64,000 nt of DNA from Guptibacillus spartinae (GTDB lineage Bacteria; Bacillota; Bacilli; Bacillales; Guptibacillaceae): assembly GCF_028610625.1 (NCBI RefSeq), contig NZ_JAQQWU010000001.1, positions 558,001 through 622,000 of the forward strand, in the 5' to 3' direction. Shown here piece after piece: positions 9,543 through 19,167 of the stretch. The stretch's first letter is position 1; each line of letters begins with the position of its first letter. The notes below the pieces were generated by a model. That model saw nothing but the letters and a program-made list of their open reading frames with translations, was not told where the DNA came from and searched no databases. Made by a program: the position numbers and the translations under genes.

Positions 9543-10337
9543 ATGAAGATTTTATTTATTGGAGACGTTGTTGGGTCTCCTGGACGTAATATGGTTTCAA
9601 CCTATTTACCTCGCTTAAAGAAAAAATATAAACCTACCTTTACGATTGTAAATGGAGAGAACGCTGCGGGTGGTCGTGGCATAACTGAGAAAATTTATCG
9701 TGGCTTTCTTGAGTCTGGTGCTCAAGTAATTACAATGGGCAACCATACGTGGGATAACCGAGAGATTTTTGAATTTATTGATCGTGCACCGAAACTTGTC
9801 AGACCAGCGAATTATCCAGAAGGAACACCTGGAACGGGATCTACTCTTGTTAACATTAATGGTGTTGAAGTTGGCGTGATTAATCTTCAGGGTAGAACGT
9901 TCCTTCCTGCTATGGATGATCCATTTCGTAAAGCGGATGAACTAATTGAAGAAATGAGAGAAAGAACTCCAGTCATCTTTGTTGATTTTCATGCCGAAAC
10001 AACAAGTGAAAAACAGGCAATGGGCTGGTACCTAGATGGGAGAGTTACAGCTGTTGTAGGAACACACACTCATGTACAGACGGCTGATGAACGCATTTTA
10101 CCTGGTGGAACAGCTTATTTAACAGATGCTGGGATGACGGGGCCTTACGATGGCATTCTTGGGATGGAGCGAGAAGCCGTCATCAATAAGTTCCTAACGA
10201 CGATGCCTGTAAGGTTTGAAGTGACGAAAGGGCGGGAACAACTTAGTGGGGTCTTTTTAACACTAGATCCAAAAACTGGTAAGGCCACTAAGATTGAACG
10301 GATTGCCATTAACGACGACCATCCATTCTATGATTAA
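9543..10337 (+). CDS. ymdB: Metallophosphoesterase YmdB
   Basis: YmdB is a calcineurin-like phosphodiesterase that in B. subtilis hydrolyses 2',3'-cyclic nucleotides and affects biofilm and nanotube formation. The 264 residues carry the dinuclear metal ligands: FIGDVVGSPGR, VNGENAAGGRG, TMGNHTWDN, DFHAETTSEK and GTHTHVQTAD. The ATG at 9543 has TTGGAG upstream and gives the same length as the B. subtilis protein; upstream in-frame codons lack a site. The stop codon is overlapped by a small candidate ORF in another frame. It stays in the conserved rny-ymdB-spoVS order. Confidence 0.93.
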   Translation: MKILFIGDVVGSPGRNMVSTYLPRLKKKYKPTFTIVNGENAAGGRGITEKIYRGFLESGAQVITMGNHTWDNREIFEFIDRAPKLVRPANYPEGTPGTGSTLVNINGVEVGVINLQGRTFLPAMDDPFRKADELIEEMRERTPVIFVDFHAETTSEKQAMGWYLDGRVTAVVGTHTHVQTADERILPGGTAYLTDAGMTGPYDGILGMEREAVINKFLTTMPVRFEVTKGREQLSGVFLTLDPKTGKATKIERIAINDDHPFYD

Positions 10338-10410
10338 AGAACGTTTAGAAAAAATGGCGGAAACAGCAGGAATACAAGCTTCTTACAAGGAATATAGTCT
10401 AGAGTGGTAA
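10330..10410 (+). CDS. Candidate 26-residue ORF overlapping the ymdB stop
   Basis: An ATG lies inside the last codons of ymdB (TATGATTAA). It opens a short frame, MIKERLEKMAETAGIQASYK..., that reads as an amphipathic helix with ordinary codon use. The overlap would allow translational coupling. There is no separate ribosome binding site, and no family was recognised. It may equally be chance; comparison of the same spacer in related genomes would decide. Confidence 0.3.
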   Translation: MIKERLEKMAETAGIQASYKEYSLEW

Positions 10411-10438
10411 TGGATGATCAAATTAAGGAGGGGCTATA

Positions 10439-10699
10439 ATGGATATATTAAAAGTTTCAGCAAAATCCAATCCTAATTCTGTAGCTGGTGCACTTGCTGG
10501 CGTCCTTCGGGAACGCGGAAATGCCGAGATTCAAGCGATTGGAGCAGGTGCACTAAATCAGGCTGTGAAGGCAGTAGCCATCGCAAGAGGGTTTGTAGCA
10601 CCTAGTGGCGTTGACCTCATTTGTATCCCTGCTTTCACCGATATCTTAATTGATGGTGAAGAGCGTACCGCAATTAAACTTATTGTAGAGCCTCGCTAA
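10439..10699 (+). CDS. spoVS: Stage V sporulation protein SpoVS
   Basis: The 86-residue Alba-like protein is involved in the sporulation stage V transition and septation control. The N-terminus MDILKVSAKSNPNSVAGALAG and the glycine-rich QAIGAGALNQAVKA are characteristic, and the family is almost invariant among spore formers. A strong AAGGAGGGG site precedes the ATG. It is monocistronic with a strong terminator after it. A sigma-H promoter is expected from B. subtilis; CAAGGAATA at about 10387 resembles a sigma-H -35, but no matching -10 was seen. Confidence 0.97.
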   Translation: MDILKVSAKSNPNSVAGALAGVLRERGNAEIQAIGAGALNQAVKAVAIARGFVAPSGVDLICIPAFTDILIDGEERTAIKLIVEPR

Positions 10700-10712
10700 A
10701 TAGTTCCGCCAG

Positions 10713-10746
10713 AAAAACCTGTTTGTTTTTACAAACAGGTTTTTTA
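10713..10746 (+). terminator. Terminator after spoVS
   Basis: AAACCTGTTTG and CAAACAGGTTT form an 11-bp stem followed by a T run. Confidence 0.9.
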
Positions 10747-10782
10747 TACTTTGTATTGTAGGAAGAATGAAGGAGGAACATC

Positions 10783-11706
10783 ATGAATATAGTAGATGCA
10801 CATTGTGACGTACTGTGTAAAATGTGGCTTAATCCGTCTCTCTCATTTGAGGATGGTCAAAGTCTTCATACAAACCTTAATCAACTGAGAAAAGCAGGAG
10901 CAAGGCTACAACTCTTTGCGATCTACGTGCCAGAAAGCGTTCCAGATTCCGCAAAATTTGATTGCGCGCTAGAAATGGTTGATATTTTCCATGAGAAAAT
11001 TGTAAAACCCTATGATGACGTTGTAGCAGTCTATTCAAAAAAAGAAGCAGAGCAACTTTCTAAAGGCAAAATTGGTGTCATGCTTACTCTAGAAGGTGTT
11101 GATGCCATCGGAAGAGAAGCAACAAGACTAAAAACCATGATCAGGCTCGGGGTGAGGTCTGTTGGTTTAACGTGGAACTACGGAAATTCGACCGCTGATG
11201 GTATTCTTGAATCAAGAGGCGCGGGATTAACCGATTTTGGGAGAAGTGTTGTTGATTTACATAACCAGCATCGGATCTGGACGGATGTTTCCCACCTTTC
11301 CGTGCGCGCCTTCTGGGATGTCGTGGAACATGGAAGATATGTGATCGCAACACATTCCAATGCAAAAGCCATTTGTACACATCCAAGAAACCTCGATAAT
11401 CAACAGTTAACTGCACTGATTGAAAAAAATTCCTTAATCGGTGTTACTTTTGTGCCAAAGTTTTTGCGGAATGATCGAAATGCTAGTGTTTCGGATATTA
11501 TCCATCATATTGAACACATTTGTAGCCTGGGGGGAGCTAGCAATATTGGACTTGGCTCTGATTTTGATGGGATTGATCAAGTTCCAAAAGATCTAACCTG
11601 CTACAGCGACTATCCTCGCCTTATTGAGGAGCTCCACCGCTATTACAATGATGACCAGGTAAAGGGCTTTTTAGGTGAAAATTTGATTGCTAGAATCCCT
11701 AGCTAA
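10783..11706 (+). CDS. Membrane dipeptidase (M19, renal dipeptidase family)
   Basis: This 307-residue zinc dipeptidase of the amidohydrolase superfamily has the metal ligands of the family: DAHCDV near the N-terminus, the bridging Glu in MLTLEGVDAIG, HSNAKAICTHPRN and GSDFDGID. It probably cleaves dipeptides, possibly with D-residues, in the cytoplasm; no signal peptide is visible despite the family name. The ATG is preceded by AAGGAGG. It sits between spoVS and the ferredoxin oxidoreductase genes. The substrate cannot be told from sequence. Confidence 0.88.
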   Translation: MNIVDAHCDVLCKMWLNPSLSFEDGQSLHTNLNQLRKAGARLQLFAIYVPESVPDSAKFDCALEMVDIFHEKIVKPYDDVVAVYSKKEAEQLSKGKIGVMLTLEGVDAIGREATRLKTMIRLGVRSVGLTWNYGNSTADGILESRGAGLTDFGRSVVDLHNQHRIWTDVSHLSVRAFWDVVEHGRYVIATHSNAKAICTHPRNLDNQQLTALIEKNSLIGVTFVPKFLRNDRNASVSDIIHHIEHICSLGGASNIGLGSDFDGIDQVPKDLTCYSDYPRLIEELHRYYNDDQVKGFLGENLIARIPS

Positions 11707-11815
11707 GTAAGAATTTAGTAATTGTGAGTTTTATGAGCAGGGAATTATCATCCTATTTCGAACTAGTAATATAAGCAAGCGGTTTCAGGTACTAGATTAG
11801 AAAGGGTGGGGCGTT

Positions 11816-13567
11816 ATGATCGAACAACTTTCGTGGAAAGTTGGAGGACAGCAAGGTGAAGGAATAGACAGTACAGGAGAAATATTTGCAATTGCATTAA
11901 ATCGACTTGGCTACTATTTATATGGTTACCGGCATTTTTCGTCCCGTATTAAAGGCGGGCATACGAATAATAAGATTCGCGTAAGTACGAAAGAAGTTCG
12001 AGCCGTTTCGGATGATCTCGACATGCTGATTGCGTTCGATCAAGAAACGATTGATGTCAATGCACATGAACTTCATAGCGGAGGAATCATTATAGCGGAT
12101 GCCAAATTTAATCCAGTTAAACCAAATCATTGTCAGGCAACACTTGTGATCATTCCCTTTACTGAAATCGCAACGGAACTCGGCACTTCTCTCATGAAAA
12201 ACATGGTAGCAATTGGTGCGACAAGTGCTGCTCTTGGGATAGATACGGCAACATATCAAGCTGTCGTAGATGAAATTTTTGGTCGAAAAGGCGAGAAAGT
12301 AGTTAACAACAACATGGAGGCTATTCAGCGTGGTGCTGATGCTTATATAGCTTCTGTTGGGGAAAGCGTCCAAACTCTTTCTCTCAAAAAAGCCGATGGT
12401 AAAAACCGCTTGTTCATGATTGGCAATGATGCAATTGCGCTAGGTGCGCTTGCCGGCGGAGCAAGACTAATGGCTGCCTATCCCATTACACCAGCGTCAG
12501 AAATCATGGAGTATTTAATTAAGAAACTTCCAGAATTCGGTGGAACCGTTGTCCAAACAGAGGATGAAATCGCGGCAGCCACGATGGCGATTGGTTCAAA
12601 CTACGCAGGCGTAAGAACGTTAACGGCATCAGCAGGACCGGGGTTATCGCTTATGATGGAAGCGATCGGGTTATCTGGGATTACCGAAACGCCGCTCGTG
12701 ATCGTCGACACCCAGCGTGGCGGACCAAGCACTGGGCTTCCAACGAAGCAGGAGCAGTCGGATTTGCTGGCGATGATTTATGGCACGCATGGCGAAATTC
12801 CTAAGATTGTCATCGCGCCAAGTACCGTGGAAGAAGCATTCTATGATGCTATTGAAGCGTTTAATCTTGCTGAGGAATACCAGTGTCCGGTTATTTTGCT
12901 TTCTGATTTGCAATTATCGCTTGGCAAACAATCCGTTGAGCCTCTTGATTACGATAAAATACAGATTCGAAGAGGAAAACTAAATGAGGAAGAAATTGCT
13001 GAGCGGGAAGATAAATCGTATTATAAGCGATTTGAACTAACCGATGATGGTGTATCTAATCGAGTGATTCCAGGAACGAAGAATGGAATCTTCCACGTTA
13101 CCGGTGTGGAACATGACGAAACGGGTAAACCTTCGGAAGTGCCGCAAAACCGAAAAGACCAAATGGAGAAACGGTTGCGGAAAATTCATAACATCTCCTT
13201 TCAGAACCCAATATATAAAGCCGCGCCTCATCCAGAGCCGGATTTGCTCTTGATTGGCTTTAACTCAACGAGAGGAAGTATCGAAGAAGTGATGCCAAGA
13301 CTTGAAGCAGATGGTTTAAAAGTAAATCATGCTCAAATTCGCCTTGTTCATCCTTTTCCTGCAGATGAGCTAAAGCCAATGTTACAGGCGGCAAAGAAAG
13401 TAATCGTCATTGAACACAATGCAACTGGACAGCTGGCAAGTCTCGTAAAAATGAACGTAGGATACGGTGAAAAGATTGAAAGTATATTAAAATACGACGG
13501 CAATCCATTTTTACCAGGTGATATCCATCAACAATGTAAGGAGATGTTCGCGAATGGCCACATTTAA
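11816..13567 (+). CDS. korA: 2-oxoacid:ferredoxin oxidoreductase, fused gamma-alpha subunit
   Basis: The 583-residue subunit joins an N-terminal gamma-type domain (residues 1-185, WKVGGQQGEGIDSTGEIFA) to an alpha domain (about 195-583; AYPITPASEIMEYL, TASAGPGLSLMMEAIGL). With KorB it would oxidatively decarboxylate a 2-oxoacid (2-oxoglutarate or pyruvate type) to the acyl-CoA and pass electrons to ferredoxin. The layout is that of the two-subunit enzymes of aerobic Firmicutes and Actinobacteria. The beta gene overlaps its 3' end by 14 bases, so the two are translationally linked. The symbol is by similarity; the substrate is not resolved. Confidence 0.88.
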   Translation: MIEQLSWKVGGQQGEGIDSTGEIFAIALNRLGYYLYGYRHFSSRIKGGHTNNKIRVSTKEVRAVSDDLDMLIAFDQETIDVNAHELHSGGIIIADAKFNPVKPNHCQATLVIIPFTEIATELGTSLMKNMVAIGATSAALGIDTATYQAVVDEIFGRKGEKVVNNNMEAIQRGADAYIASVGESVQTLSLKKADGKNRLFMIGNDAIALGALAGGARLMAAYPITPASEIMEYLIKKLPEFGGTVVQTEDEIAAATMAIGSNYAGVRTLTASAGPGLSLMMEAIGLSGITETPLVIVDTQRGGPSTGLPTKQEQSDLLAMIYGTHGEIPKIVIAPSTVEEAFYDAIEAFNLAEEYQCPVILLSDLQLSLGKQSVEPLDYDKIQIRRGKLNEEEIAEREDKSYYKRFELTDDGVSNRVIPGTKNGIFHVTGVEHDETGKPSEVPQNRKDQMEKRLRKIHNISFQNPIYKAAPHPEPDLLLIGFNSTRGSIEEVMPRLEADGLKVNHAQIRLVHPFPADELKPMLQAAKKVIVIEHNATGQLASLVKMNVGYGEKIESILKYDGNPFLPGDIHQQCKEMFANGHI

Positions 13568-14420
13568 AGATTTTCGTAATCAGGTAAAGCCAAACTGGTG
13601 TCCTGGCTGTGGAGATTTCTCCGTTCAAGCCGCCATTCAACGAGCTGCCGCAAATGTGGGACTAGAACCTGATGACCTCGCAGTTATTTCTGGTATTGGC
13701 TGTTCAGGTCGAATAAGTGGATATATTAATGCCTATGGCTTTCATGGCATTCATGGACGATCGCTTCCAATTGCACAGGGCGTTAAAATGGCCAATCGAG
13801 ATTTAACCGTCATTGCTTCAGGTGGAGATGGAGATGGCTTTGCGATCGGAATGGGGCATACCATTCATGCGATGAGACGAAACATTGATGTGACGTATAT
13901 CGTGATGGATAATCAAATTTATGGGCTCACGAAAGGGCAGACTTCGCCAACGAGCGCTGAAGGGTTTAAAACGAAAAGTACGCCTTCAGGCTCCATTGAA
14001 TCTTCCCTCTCCATTATGGAACTCGCGCTCTCAAGCGGATGTGGTTTTGTAGCCCAAAGCTTTTCAACCGATTTAAAAGATTTAGTCGCAATCATTGAGC
14101 AAGGAATTCAACATAAAGGCTTTTCATTGATCAACGTATTTAGTCCGTGCGTCACGTTTAATAAAGTGAACACGTATGATTGGTTCAAACAAAATCTGGT
14201 TAGTTTAAAAGACATTGAAGACTATGATCCTCACAATCGAATGATGGCGATGCAAACGCTTATGGAGCACAATGGACTCGTCAAAGGATTGATTTATCAG
14301 AATCCGAACCGCCCTTCCTATCAAGAATCGGTTCGTGGATATAGTTCAAGTGCGCTATCCAAACAGGATCTGACTCTTCCAGAAGAAAAATTCAGCGAGC
14401 TAATGGCGGAATTTATGTGA
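13554..14420 (+). CDS. korB: 2-oxoacid:ferredoxin oxidoreductase, beta subunit
   Basis: The 288-residue thiamine-diphosphate subunit has the iron-sulfur motif start WCPGCGDF (about residues 16-23), GIGCSGRISGY, and the ThDP/Mg site GGDGDGFAIG followed by DNQIYGLTKGQ. It completes the enzyme encoded by the preceding gene. The ATG at 13554 has AAGGAG upstream and lies within the last codons of korA. An in-frame GTG further upstream would add a tail not typical of the family. A terminator follows. Confidence 0.9.
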   Translation: MATFKDFRNQVKPNWCPGCGDFSVQAAIQRAAANVGLEPDDLAVISGIGCSGRISGYINAYGFHGIHGRSLPIAQGVKMANRDLTVIASGGDGDGFAIGMGHTIHAMRRNIDVTYIVMDNQIYGLTKGQTSPTSAEGFKTKSTPSGSIESSLSIMELALSSGCGFVAQSFSTDLKDLVAIIEQGIQHKGFSLINVFSPCVTFNKVNTYDWFKQNLVSLKDIEDYDPHNRMMAMQTLMEHNGLVKGLIYQNPNRPSYQESVRGYSSSALSKQDLTLPEEKFSELMAEFM

Positions 14421-14426
14421 AGCAAA

Positions 14427-14454
14427 AAACCCTTCAAGTTTGAAGGGTTTTTTT
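14427..14454 (+). terminator. Terminator after korB
   Basis: AAACCCTTCA and TGAAGGGTTT form a 10-bp stem around AGTT, followed by TTTT. Confidence 0.9.
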
Positions 14455-14498
14455 GTGAGGAATGAAGGAGAAAACATATTCCATAAATAAAACTATAA

Positions 14499-14519
14499 GT
14501 GTCCTCATATAGAGGACAC
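14499..14519 (+). promoter_or_regulatory. Perfect 8-5-8 inverted repeat upstream of tdh
   Basis: GTGTCCTC and GAGGACAC flank ATATA. No T run follows, so it is not a terminator. It lies about 87 bases before the tdh start and looks like a dimeric-repressor operator. No regulator was recognised for it. Confidence 0.5.
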
Positions 14520-14605
14520 ATCATCTTTACGTAAAATATGATTAATGATACGATGGTTGTGATAACAGGAGTTAAAGAACGTTTTGGAAAAGTGAGGTGT
14601 ACGCT

Positions 14606-15646
14606 GTGGAAGGAAAAATGAAGGCGATTGTAAAGCATGAACGAGGTAAAGGTGCTCAGCTACAAACCGTCGATATTCCACAAATTAATGATAATGAAGT
14701 ATTAATTCAAGTGAAAGCAACTTCGATTTGCGGTACAGATGTACATATTTATACGTGGGATGAATGGTCCCAGAGTCGCGTGAATCCTCCTTATGTTTTT
14801 GGACATGAGTTTGCGGGAGTAGTCGTAGAAAAAGGGAAAAATGTTACGAATCTAGAAGTTGGAGACCACGTTTCAGCAGAAACACATATTGTTTGTAACC
14901 AATGTCCACAATGTTTAACAGGGAAGTTTCATATTTGTGAAAATACGAAGATTATCGGTGTGGATACAGACGGGTGCTTTGCAGAGTATGTCGCTCTCCC
15001 ATCTCAAAACATATGGAAAAATCCTGAGTCGCTATCATTTGATGTCGCTTCTGTACAAGAGCCAATGGGAAATGCTGTTCATACAGTACTCGCTGGAGAC
15101 GTTGCTGGAAAGACAGTAGCCATTATTGGTTGCGGACCAATTGGGATTATGGCGGTAGGTGTTGCTAAAGCAGCTGGTGCTTCACAGGTTATCGCACTGG
15201 ATTTAAATGATTATCGTCTGAACCTTGCGAAAGAAATGGGCGCAACGACGGTCGTTAATTCTCGAAATGAAGATCCACTTCAAGTTGTGAATGAACTAAC
15301 AAACGGTCACGGCGTTGACGTTGTCTGTGAAATGTCGGGACATCCAATCGCCATGAACCAGGGCTTTAAAATGGTAACAAACGGTGGACGTGTTTCCATT
15401 CTTAGTTTGCCAGTCCGTCCTGTCGAAATTGATGTAACGAATGACATTGTTTTTAAAGGCATCACGGTCCAAGGCATTACAGGAAGAAAAATGTTTGAAA
15501 CCTGGCGCCAGGTTTCAGGATTATTGCAGTCAGGACAGGTCGATGTAGAACCGATGATTACGCATCATTTCCCGCTTGAAGACTTTGAAAAAGGCTTCGA
15601 ATTAATGATTGAAGGTAAATGTGGTAAGGTAGTATTACATCCATAA
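14606..15646 (+). CDS. tdh: L-threonine 3-dehydrogenase
   Basis: Tdh oxidises threonine to 2-amino-3-oxobutyrate with NAD, the first step of threonine-to-glycine conversion. The 346-residue zinc-dependent MDR enzyme shows the catalytic zinc ligands (ICGTDVH, GHEFAG), a structural-zinc Cys cluster (CNQCPQCLTGKFHIC) and the Rossmann motif GCGPIGIMAVG. The GTG at 14606 is placed by GAGGTG six bases upstream and by length equality with B. subtilis Tdh. It forms a two-gene operon with kbl. Confidence 0.95.
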   Translation: MEGKMKAIVKHERGKGAQLQTVDIPQINDNEVLIQVKATSICGTDVHIYTWDEWSQSRVNPPYVFGHEFAGVVVEKGKNVTNLEVGDHVSAETHIVCNQCPQCLTGKFHICENTKIIGVDTDGCFAEYVALPSQNIWKNPESLSFDVASVQEPMGNAVHTVLAGDVAGKTVAIIGCGPIGIMAVGVAKAAGASQVIALDLNDYRLNLAKEMGATTVVNSRNEDPLQVVNELTNGHGVDVVCEMSGHPIAMNQGFKMVTNGGRVSILSLPVRPVEIDVTNDIVFKGITVQGITGRKMFETWRQVSGLLQSGQVDVEPMITHHFPLEDFEKGFELMIEGKCGKVVLHP

Positions 15647-15689
15647 GGCTCACAAGTGAGCCATTACATACTATTAAGGAGGCCGATCA

Positions 15690-16865
15690 ATGAAAGGTTT
15701 TGAATATCTCCAAAAAGAGCTTGATCAAATGCAGGAGGAAGGCGTTTTTCGTAACTTGATTCCACTTGAGTCTGCTCAAGGATCACGCGTTACGATTAAA
15801 GGAAAAAATGTCATTCAGCTTTCGTCAAACAACTATCTAGGGCTAACGGACCATCCGAAAATGAAGCAAGCAGCGATTGAAGCGGTTGAAAAATACGGTG
15901 CAGGAACAGGGTCTGTACGTACGATTGCTGGGACGCTTTCTATGCATGAACAGTTTGAAGAAAAGCTTGCTGAATTTAAACATACGGAAGCGGCACTCGT
16001 TCTCCAATCCGGATTTGCCACCAATCAGGCAGTCCTTTCAGCGATTCTAACAAAAGAAGACGTCGTGATTTCGGATGAACTAAATCACGCTTCGATTATC
16101 GATGGCATTCGCTTAACAAAAGCGGGACGTCGTATTTACAAGCATACAGACATGGAAGACCTCGAGAATGCATTAAAAGAAACGCAAGATTATCGCACGC
16201 GTCTTGTTGTAACGGACGGCGTTTTCTCAATGGATGGAAACATTGCGCCACTTACTGAAATTGTGGAGCTTTGTGAGAAATACGATGCGCTTGTGATGGT
16301 GGATGACGCTCATGCAAGTGGTGTACTTGGTGAGAACGGTCGTGGAACGGTTGACCACTTCGGCTTAAACGGACGCGTTCACATTCAGGTTGGGACGCTT
16401 AGTAAGGCGATTGGCGTTCTTGGTGGTTACATTGCAAGTACGAAAACACTTCGCGATTATTTGATTCACAAAGGCCGTCCTTTCTTATTTAGTACATCTC
16501 ACCCACCTGCAGTCACTGCTGCTTGCTCAGCTGCAATTGACGTTCTTGTAGAAGAACCTGAATTGATTGAGAAACTTTGGGATAACACGAAGTTCTTTAA
16601 AGCTGGTTTGAAAGAACTTGGTTTTGACACTGGTATAAGTGAAACACCGGTGACGCCAGTGATCATTGGTGATGAGGCACTTACGCACAAGTTTTCCGAT
16701 AAACTGTTTGAAAACGGCGTTTTTGCGCAGGGTATTGCGTTCCCAACGGTTGCAAAAGGAAAAGGTCGCGTTCGTACGATCGTAACGGCGCAGCATTCAA
16801 AAGAAGATCTTCAAGAAGCTTTAGACGCATTTGAGAAGTCTGCAAAAGAGCTTGGAATCCTATAA
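15690..16865 (+). CDS. kbl: Glycine C-acetyltransferase (2-amino-3-ketobutyrate CoA ligase)
   Basis: Kbl cleaves 2-amino-3-oxobutyrate with CoA to glycine and acetyl-CoA, finishing the Tdh pathway. The 391-residue PLP enzyme has the alpha-oxoamine synthase features: [35 protein letters not shown] and the PLP lysine in [13 protein letters not shown]. It lacks any extension that would suggest BioF instead, and the tdh neighbour settles the assignment. AAGGAGG precedes the ATG. Confidence 0.95.
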   Translation: MKGFEYLQKELDQMQEEGVFRNLIPLESAQGSRVTIKGKNVIQLSSNNYLGLTDHPKMKQAAIEAVEKYGAGTGSVRTIAGTLSMHEQFEEKLAEFKHTEAALVLQSGFATNQAVLSAILTKEDVVISDELNHASIIDGIRLTKAGRRIYKHTDMEDLENALKETQDYRTRLVVTDGVFSMDGNIAPLTEIVELCEKYDALVMVDDAHASGVLGENGRGTVDHFGLNGRVHIQVGTLSKAIGVLGGYIASTKTLRDYLIHKGRPFLFSTSHPPAVTAACSAAIDVLVEEPELIEKLWDNTKFFKAGLKELGFDTGISETPVTPVIIGDEALTHKFSDKLFENGVFAQGIAFPTVAKGKGRVRTIVTAQHSKEDLQEALDAFEKSAKELGIL

Positions 16866-16873
16866 ATGAAAGA

Positions 16874-16902
16874 GAGAGGGGGGATGGTCCTCCTCTTTTT
16901 TT
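16874..16902 (+). terminator. Terminator after kbl
   Basis: GAGAGGGGGG pairs with CCTCCTC around a short loop with a wobble, followed by TTTTTTT. Confidence 0.7.
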
Positions 16903-17165
16903 CGGCTAGTGAAGTCATTTTATAAATTGTTCACTAAATCGTGCTCTTAGGCTTTTCCAGGTTTTATTGATTAAATACTCTGAACCCCTTATAATAAAGG
17001 AATGTGCATTAGTTTCACATTTCTTAATTGACATTAAAGGATAACGAATAAAACGGAAGCTTTTATAGAATGGATTTCTATTAGCGAGGTTTTTCTAAGT
17101 TTAGGAGCATTAAGCTCTTTTTCATAGCAGGGTCATCCTTTTTAATTAGAAAGGGGTCGAGCGAC
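16903..17165 (+). other. Intergenic region and leader upstream of miaB
   Basis: The stretch holds the miaB promoter (16967-16995) and then a leader of about 165 bases. The leader has a small hairpin, GAGC/GCTC followed by TTTTT (about 17104-17122), that could act as a weak attenuator. No ORF with a good start site was seen. Confidence 0.45.
16967..16995 (+). promoter_or_regulatory. miaB sigma-A promoter
   Basis: TTGATT (16967-16972) and a perfect TATAAT (16990-16995) are separated by 17 bases. Confidence 0.75.
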
Positions 17166-18698
17166 ATGAACGAACAGCAACGGCTGGATTCGCAGATCAA
17201 TGTAAAGAAAACAGAGAAAACGACGGAAGATTACGCGAAGTATTTCCAGACAACGTATCAGGCACCTAACTTAAAAGATGCCAAGCGCAGAGGAAAAGAA
17301 AATGTAAACGTTCATTACGATTTTGAAATTCCAGAGAATATTAAAAACCTTGGGAAAGATAAGAAGTTTTTGATTCGTACGTACGGATGTCAAATGAATG
17401 AACATGATACGGAAGTAATGGCAGGAATTTTTGAAGAAATGGGCTTTGAAGCTACAACTGAGGTAACGGAAGCAGATGTTGTTCTCCTGAATACGTGTGC
17501 GATTCGCGAAAATGCGGAAAACAAAGTATTTGGTGAGCTAGGCCATTTAAAACCATTAAAGATGGAAAACCCGGACCTGATCATTGGCGTATGTGGTTGT
17601 ATGTCACAGGAAGAATCTGTGGTCAACCGCATCATGCAGAAGCATCAGTTTGTTGATTTAATCTTTGGTACACATAACATTCACCGTCTTCCTGAACTAA
17701 TGGAGCAGGCCGTCTTTGGGAAAGAAATGGTGATGGAAGTTTGGTCTAAAGAAGGCGACATTATTGAAAACCTTCCAAGAACGAGAAAAGGCGAAATCAA
17801 AGCGTGGGTTAACATCATGTACGGCTGTGATAAATTCTGTACATATTGCATCGTGCCTTATACACGAGGTAAAGAAAGAAGCCGTCGTCCTGAAGATATC
17901 ATTCAGGAAGTACGCCATTTAGCCGCAAAAGGCTATAAAGAAGTGACGCTCCTCGGACAGAATGTAAACGCCTACGGGAAAGATTTAGAAGACATTGAAT
18001 ATGGTCTCGGTGACCTGATGAACGAGATTCATAAAATTGATATTCCTAGAGTTCGCTTCACAACGAGTCACCCACGTGACTTTGATGATCGTCTTGTAGA
18101 AGTACTTGGTCAGGGTGGCAATTTAGTCGATCATATCCATCTTCCTGTTCAAAGTGGAAGCAATGAGGTTCTGAAGTTAATGAACCGCCGCTATACGCGC
18201 GAAACGTATTTAGAGCTTGTTCGCAAGATTAAAAACGTAATGCCAAACGCAACCTTTACAACAGATATCATCGTAGGTTTCCCTAACGAAACGGATGAAC
18301 AGTTCGAAGAGACGATGGAACTCGTGAAGGAAGTCGAGTATGACAGTGCGTATACGTTCATTTATTCGCAGCGTGATGGTACACCAGCTGCTAAAATGAA
18401 AGATAACGTCCCAATGGAAGTTAAGAAAGAACGCCTGCAACGCTTGAATGCACTCGTAAACGAAATGGCTGCGAAAAACAACGCTGTTTTTGAGGGTCAA
18501 ATCGTGGAAGTGCTTGTTGAAGGGGAAAGTAAGAAAAACGCAGATGTGCTTTCTGGCTACACAAGCAAGAATAAAGTAGTAAACTTTAGAGGTCCAAAAT
18601 CGTTAATTGGTCAAATCGTTCAAGTGAAAATCACAAAAGCAAAAACGTGGTCGCTTGATGGCGAATATATTGAAAAAACGGCTGAGGTGAATGCATAA
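17166..18698 (+). CDS. miaB: tRNA-2-methylthio-N6-dimethylallyladenosine synthase MiaB
   Basis: MiaB is a radical-SAM methylthiotransferase that adds a methylthio group to i6A37 of tRNAs reading UNN codons; MiaA, which makes i6A, is encoded at 28.4 kb. The 510 residues comprise an N-terminal UPF0004 domain with three cluster Cys ([25 protein letters not shown]). A radical-SAM domain follows with [15 protein letters not shown], then a C-terminal TRAM domain. An N-terminal extension of about 65 residues matches Bacillus YmcB. The stop codon overlaps the ricA start by one base. Confidence 0.97.
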   Translation: MNEQQRLDSQINVKKTEKTTEDYAKYFQTTYQAPNLKDAKRRGKENVNVHYDFEIPENIKNLGKDKKFLIRTYGCQMNEHDTEVMAGIFEEMGFEATTEVTEADVVLLNTCAIRENAENKVFGELGHLKPLKMENPDLIIGVCGCMSQEESVVNRIMQKHQFVDLIFGTHNIHRLPELMEQAVFGKEMVMEVWSKEGDIIENLPRTRKGEIKAWVNIMYGCDKFCTYCIVPYTRGKERSRRPEDIIQEVRHLAAKGYKEVTLLGQNVNAYGKDLEDIEYGLGDLMNEIHKIDIPRVRFTTSHPRDFDDRLVEVLGQGGNLVDHIHLPVQSGSNEVLKLMNRRYTRETYLELVRKIKNVMPNATFTTDIIVGFPNETDEQFEETMELVKEVEYDSAYTFIYSQRDGTPAAKMKDNVPMEVKKERLQRLNALVNEMAAKNNAVFEGQIVEVLVEGESKKNADVLSGYTSKNKVVNFRGPKSLIGQIVQVKITKAKTWSLDGEYIEKTAEVNA

Positions 18699-19114
18699 TG
18701 GTATCTAGAATGGAAGTTATTGCAAAAGCAAAAGATCTTGCGAAGCTCGTTTCTGAAACAGAAGAAGTCGATTTCTTCAAGCGTGCTGAAGAAAAGATCA
18801 ATGAAAACAAAAAAGTGCAAAGCTTGATTGCGCGTATTAAATTAGAGCAAAAAGAAGCAGTGAACCTTCAGCACTACAGCAAGCATGAAGCGTTAAAGGA
18901 GAAAGATGAGCGCATTGATAAGCTGATGCAGCAGCTTGATGAGATTCCAGTTGTACAGGAATTCAAACGCTCGCAGTCAGATGTGAATGACCTTCTTCAG
19001 CTTGTCGCAAACACGATTTCTAACACGGTAACAGATGAGATCATCGAGTCCACTGGTGGAAATGTTCTTGAAGGAACAACTGGTTCAAGTCAGCAGGGAC
19101 ATGGATGTAAGTAA
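18698..19114 (+). CDS. ricA: RicA (YmcA), RNase Y specificity complex subunit
   Basis: RicA forms the Y-complex with RicF and RicT, which carries iron-sulfur clusters and steers RNase Y in mRNA maturation and in the switches to competence, biofilm and sporulation. The 138-residue helical protein shows the YmcA/YlbF fold pattern (EVDFFKRAEEKINENKKVQSLI). It has a C-terminal GHGCK tail whose Cys is a likely cluster ligand. The ATG shares a base with the miaB stop. A terminator follows. Confidence 0.93.
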   Translation: MVSRMEVIAKAKDLAKLVSETEEVDFFKRAEEKINENKKVQSLIARIKLEQKEAVNLQHYSKHEALKEKDERIDKLMQQLDEIPVVQEFKRSQSDVNDLLQLVANTISNTVTDEIIESTGGNVLEGTTGSSQQGHGCK

Positions 19115-19133
19115 GCACAAATAAAATGAATCT

Positions 19134-19167
19134 AAAAGCCTTCCACTACACTGGAAGGCTTTTTTTC
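19134..19167 (+). terminator. Terminator after ricA
   Basis: AAAAGCCTTCCA and TGGAAGGCTTTT form a 12-bp stem with a short loop and a T run. It marks the left border of the accessory gene run. Confidence 0.9.
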
